Source: CAIWXH01 sp964555675 (GTDB lineage Bacteria > Chloroflexota > Chloroflexia > Chloroflexales > Chloroflexaceae). Taken from it: a DNA stretch of 6,296 nucleotides. The translations under genes were made by a program, and so were the position numbers. Numbering within the stretch: the first letter of the stretch is position 1; each line of letters starts with the position of its first letter. Shown here piece by piece: positions 4,899-6,296 of the stretch. Location of the stretch: NCBI GenBank assembly GCA_964555675.1, contig CAZKTU010000326.1, positions 1 through 6,296 on the forward strand. The letters run 5' to 3'. The notes under the pieces were generated by a model. That model worked only from the letters and a program-made list of their open reading frames with translations. It ran no database searches and was not told where the DNA came from.

Positions 4899-6296
4899 TC
4901 AGGCCGGCTCGACCCGGATCTCGTGTTCGGCCCCGGCCGCCGAGTGGCGGTAAATCAGGCGCTGGGCGGCCTGATCGAGCTCGTACGTGCCATCGCTGAC
5001 CCAGACCCTGCAGCCCAGCGGGTACTGGAGCCGCGGCAGGAAGATCTCGGTGGGCGCCGTCGCCGCCGGGTCGTGGCGAAAGCGGTAGATGAACTGCCGG
5101 CTGCGGTACCTGAACTCCATGTGCAGAGGCTCGCCCGCCGTGGCCATAGCATAGGGCCGCACCGCCGCCCGCAGGGCCCGCCCGCCCGAGTTGAGGTCCG
5201 CCGGGTCGGCGCGCTGGTCGCGGCTGTAGAGCGAGAGATCCTCGTCGTTCCAGAGGTCGCCGCGGGCGTTGCTGTTATCCGCAGTATAGTTCCAGAGCGT
5301 CGCGCTGACCAGAGCGTCGTCGATCGCCTGAAAGCTGCGAGCCATGGCCCGCTCGACCAGGCCGAAGTCGCCGCTGCGGTAGGCTCGCTTGTGAAACATG
5401 TCGAAGGGGATGCCGAACTCGCCGATCAGGGTCGGCGCGCCCATGCGCTCGGCGCCGTGGCGCCTGTGGGCCAGCAGCTCGCCGGCGAAGTGGCGGCGCA
5501 CCGGCCCCAGCCCGAAGACCGGCCCCTGCCGGGTGAGGTCGACGGCCACGCCCGGGATGTAACGCTTCGTATAGAGGGTCACCAGGTCGTACCAGTGGGG
5601 CGCATAGACGATCTCGCGGGCGTCCTCGGGGCCCCAGGCCGGCCCAAACTCGCCGAAGGGCGGCTCGACGAAGATCTTGGCCCCGGGGTGAACCTCGCGC
5701 AGCGCTGCCGCGACCCGGTTGCAGAAGGGCCGCCAGTAGTCGCGGCTGAAGTCGACGAAGCGGCCGCGCACATAGCTAAAGTGCTGCGGCCGCAGCAGCC
5801 TGGCCCGCCCGTCGGCGTCGAGATCCCAGACCCCGTTGGCCCGCCACACGCAGTCCCGCCCCGGCAGCCAGGCCCTGGCCCCGCCCGGGTTGACCGTACG
5901 GACGCCGACGCGCCGCGGGCGCAGCGACGTGTCCCACAGCTCGACCGGCTGGGGGATGCCCGCGCCAAGCAGCATCGCCTGGAAGGGGCTGGGGCGCTCT
6001 TGCTGGGCGAGGGGGCCGGCGGGGCGGTGCAGCTCGCGGTTGCCGATATAGCCGGCCATGGGCTCGTTCAGCACATCGTAGCCGAGCACGTGGGGGAAGC
6101 GGGCGAGGCGCGCGGCCACCTGGCGCATCGCGCCGATGAAGTGGCGCTGCAGGTAGCCCTGGATCGGCTCGCCGTCGACCAGGGTGGCCGGCGCGAAGTC
6201 GTCGCCGCCGAAGAAGAGCGTGAACATGGTGGCCGCGGCGAGCTTCCAGCCGTTGGTCGGCCAGATCATGCGCGGGAAGGGGTCGCCGTGGGTGGC
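4899..6296 (-). CDS. GH5 glycosidase, glucosylceramidase/steryl-glucosidase-like (GH5_12 type), N-terminus beyond window
   Basis: The frame is open from the right edge to TGA at 4899, giving 465 residues of the C-terminal part. It is a (beta/alpha)8 retaining glycoside hydrolase of family 5. The acid/base Glu is in DVLNEP (Glu codon 6063-6065) and the nucleophile Glu in LIGEFGIPFD (codon 5418-5420). APHWYD (codons near 5600-5580) supplies the conserved active-site His/Tyr. ATMFTLFFGG near the fragment start, IFVEPP, LWNYTADN, GDLWNDEDLS and a C-terminal beta-sandwich (about the last 90 residues, PF18564-like, with MEFRYRSRQFIYRFR) match what I recall of fungal EGCrP2-type glucosylceramidase/steryl-beta-glucosidase. 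An in-frame ATG at 6269 exists, but homology continues upstream of it, so it is internal. A signal peptide cannot be judged. fbp follows 18 bases downstream. The GH5 fold is near certain; a glycolipid substrate is inference. Confidence 0.88.
   Translation of the reverse strand, partial: ATHGDPFPRMIWPTNGWKLAAATMFTLFFGGDDFAPATLVDGEPIQGYLQRHFIGAMRQVAARLARFPHVLGYDVLNEPMAGYIGNRELHRPAGPLAQQERPSPFQAMLLGAGIPQPVELWDTSLRPRRVGVRTVNPGGARAWLPGRDCVWRANGVWDLDADGRARLLRPQHFSYVRGRFVDFSRDYWRPFCNRVAAALREVHPGAKIFVEPPFGEFGPAWGPEDAREIVYAPHWYDLVTLYTKRYIPGVAVDLTRQGPVFGLGPVRRHFAGELLAHRRHGAERMGAPTLIGEFGIPFDMFHKRAYRSGDFGLVERAMARSFQAIDDALVSATLWNYTADNSNARGDLWNDEDLSLYSRDQRADPADLNSGGRALRAAVRPYAMATAGEPLHMEFRYRSRQFIYRFRHDPAATAPTEIFLPRLQYPLGCRVWVSDGTYELDQAAQRLIYRHSAAGAEHEIRVEPA

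Noticed and set aside
1..6296. Search for a defence, toxin-antitoxin, phage or transposon system
   Set aside because: All genes on one strand are metabolic or housekeeping-like, and no integrase, transposase, terminal repeats, array repeats or toxin-like small gene pair could be seen.

Overview
This is a strongly GC-rich window in which all six recognisable genes lie on the minus strand and gaps are short (18 to 146 bases). No mobile element, CRISPR array, tRNA or rRNA was seen. The protein types (an N-terminal-nucleophile asparaginase of the 'TGTVNF' kind, a bacterial PH-domain membrane protein, a GH5 enzyme of the fungal glucosylceramidase kind, a class III fructose-bisphosphatase) together with the base composition suggest a Chloroflexota bacterium (Roseiflexus/Kouleothrix-like). 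That assignment is inference from family impressions, not a database match.

Layout in the direction of transcription, right to left. (1) 6296 to 4899: the C-terminal 465 residues of a GH5 glycosidase resembling fungal glucosylceramidase/steryl-glucosidase; its N-terminus lies beyond the window. (2) 4880 to 2889: a complete class III fructose-1,6-bisphosphatase, 18 bases downstream of the glycosidase and probably cotranscribed with it. (3) 2806 to 2267: an ADP-ribose-pyrophosphatase-type Nudix hydrolase starting at a TTG with a strong ribosome binding site. It is preceded by a near-perfect palindrome and ends inside a 7-base tandem repeat. (4) 2187 to 1744: a two-helix membrane protein with a bacterial PH (YdbS-like) domain. 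(5) 1624 to 701: an isoaspartyl peptidase/asparaginase-family Ntn hydrolase. (6) 554 to the left edge: an unrecognised protein with a Gly/Gln/Ala-rich C-terminal half, truncated by the window edge.

Functionally the window looks like ordinary central-metabolism and housekeeping content: glycoside cleavage, gluconeogenesis, nucleotide-sugar clean-up and isoaspartyl/asparagine degradation. It does not look like a defence or mobile island. The most interesting items are the bacterial GH5_12-like enzyme coupled to fbp, the palindrome in the Nudix leader, the self-terminating heptamer repeat at the Nudix 3' end, and a set of mutually exclusive hairpins between the asparaginase and the left-edge gene. 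I found no clear new multi-gene system.
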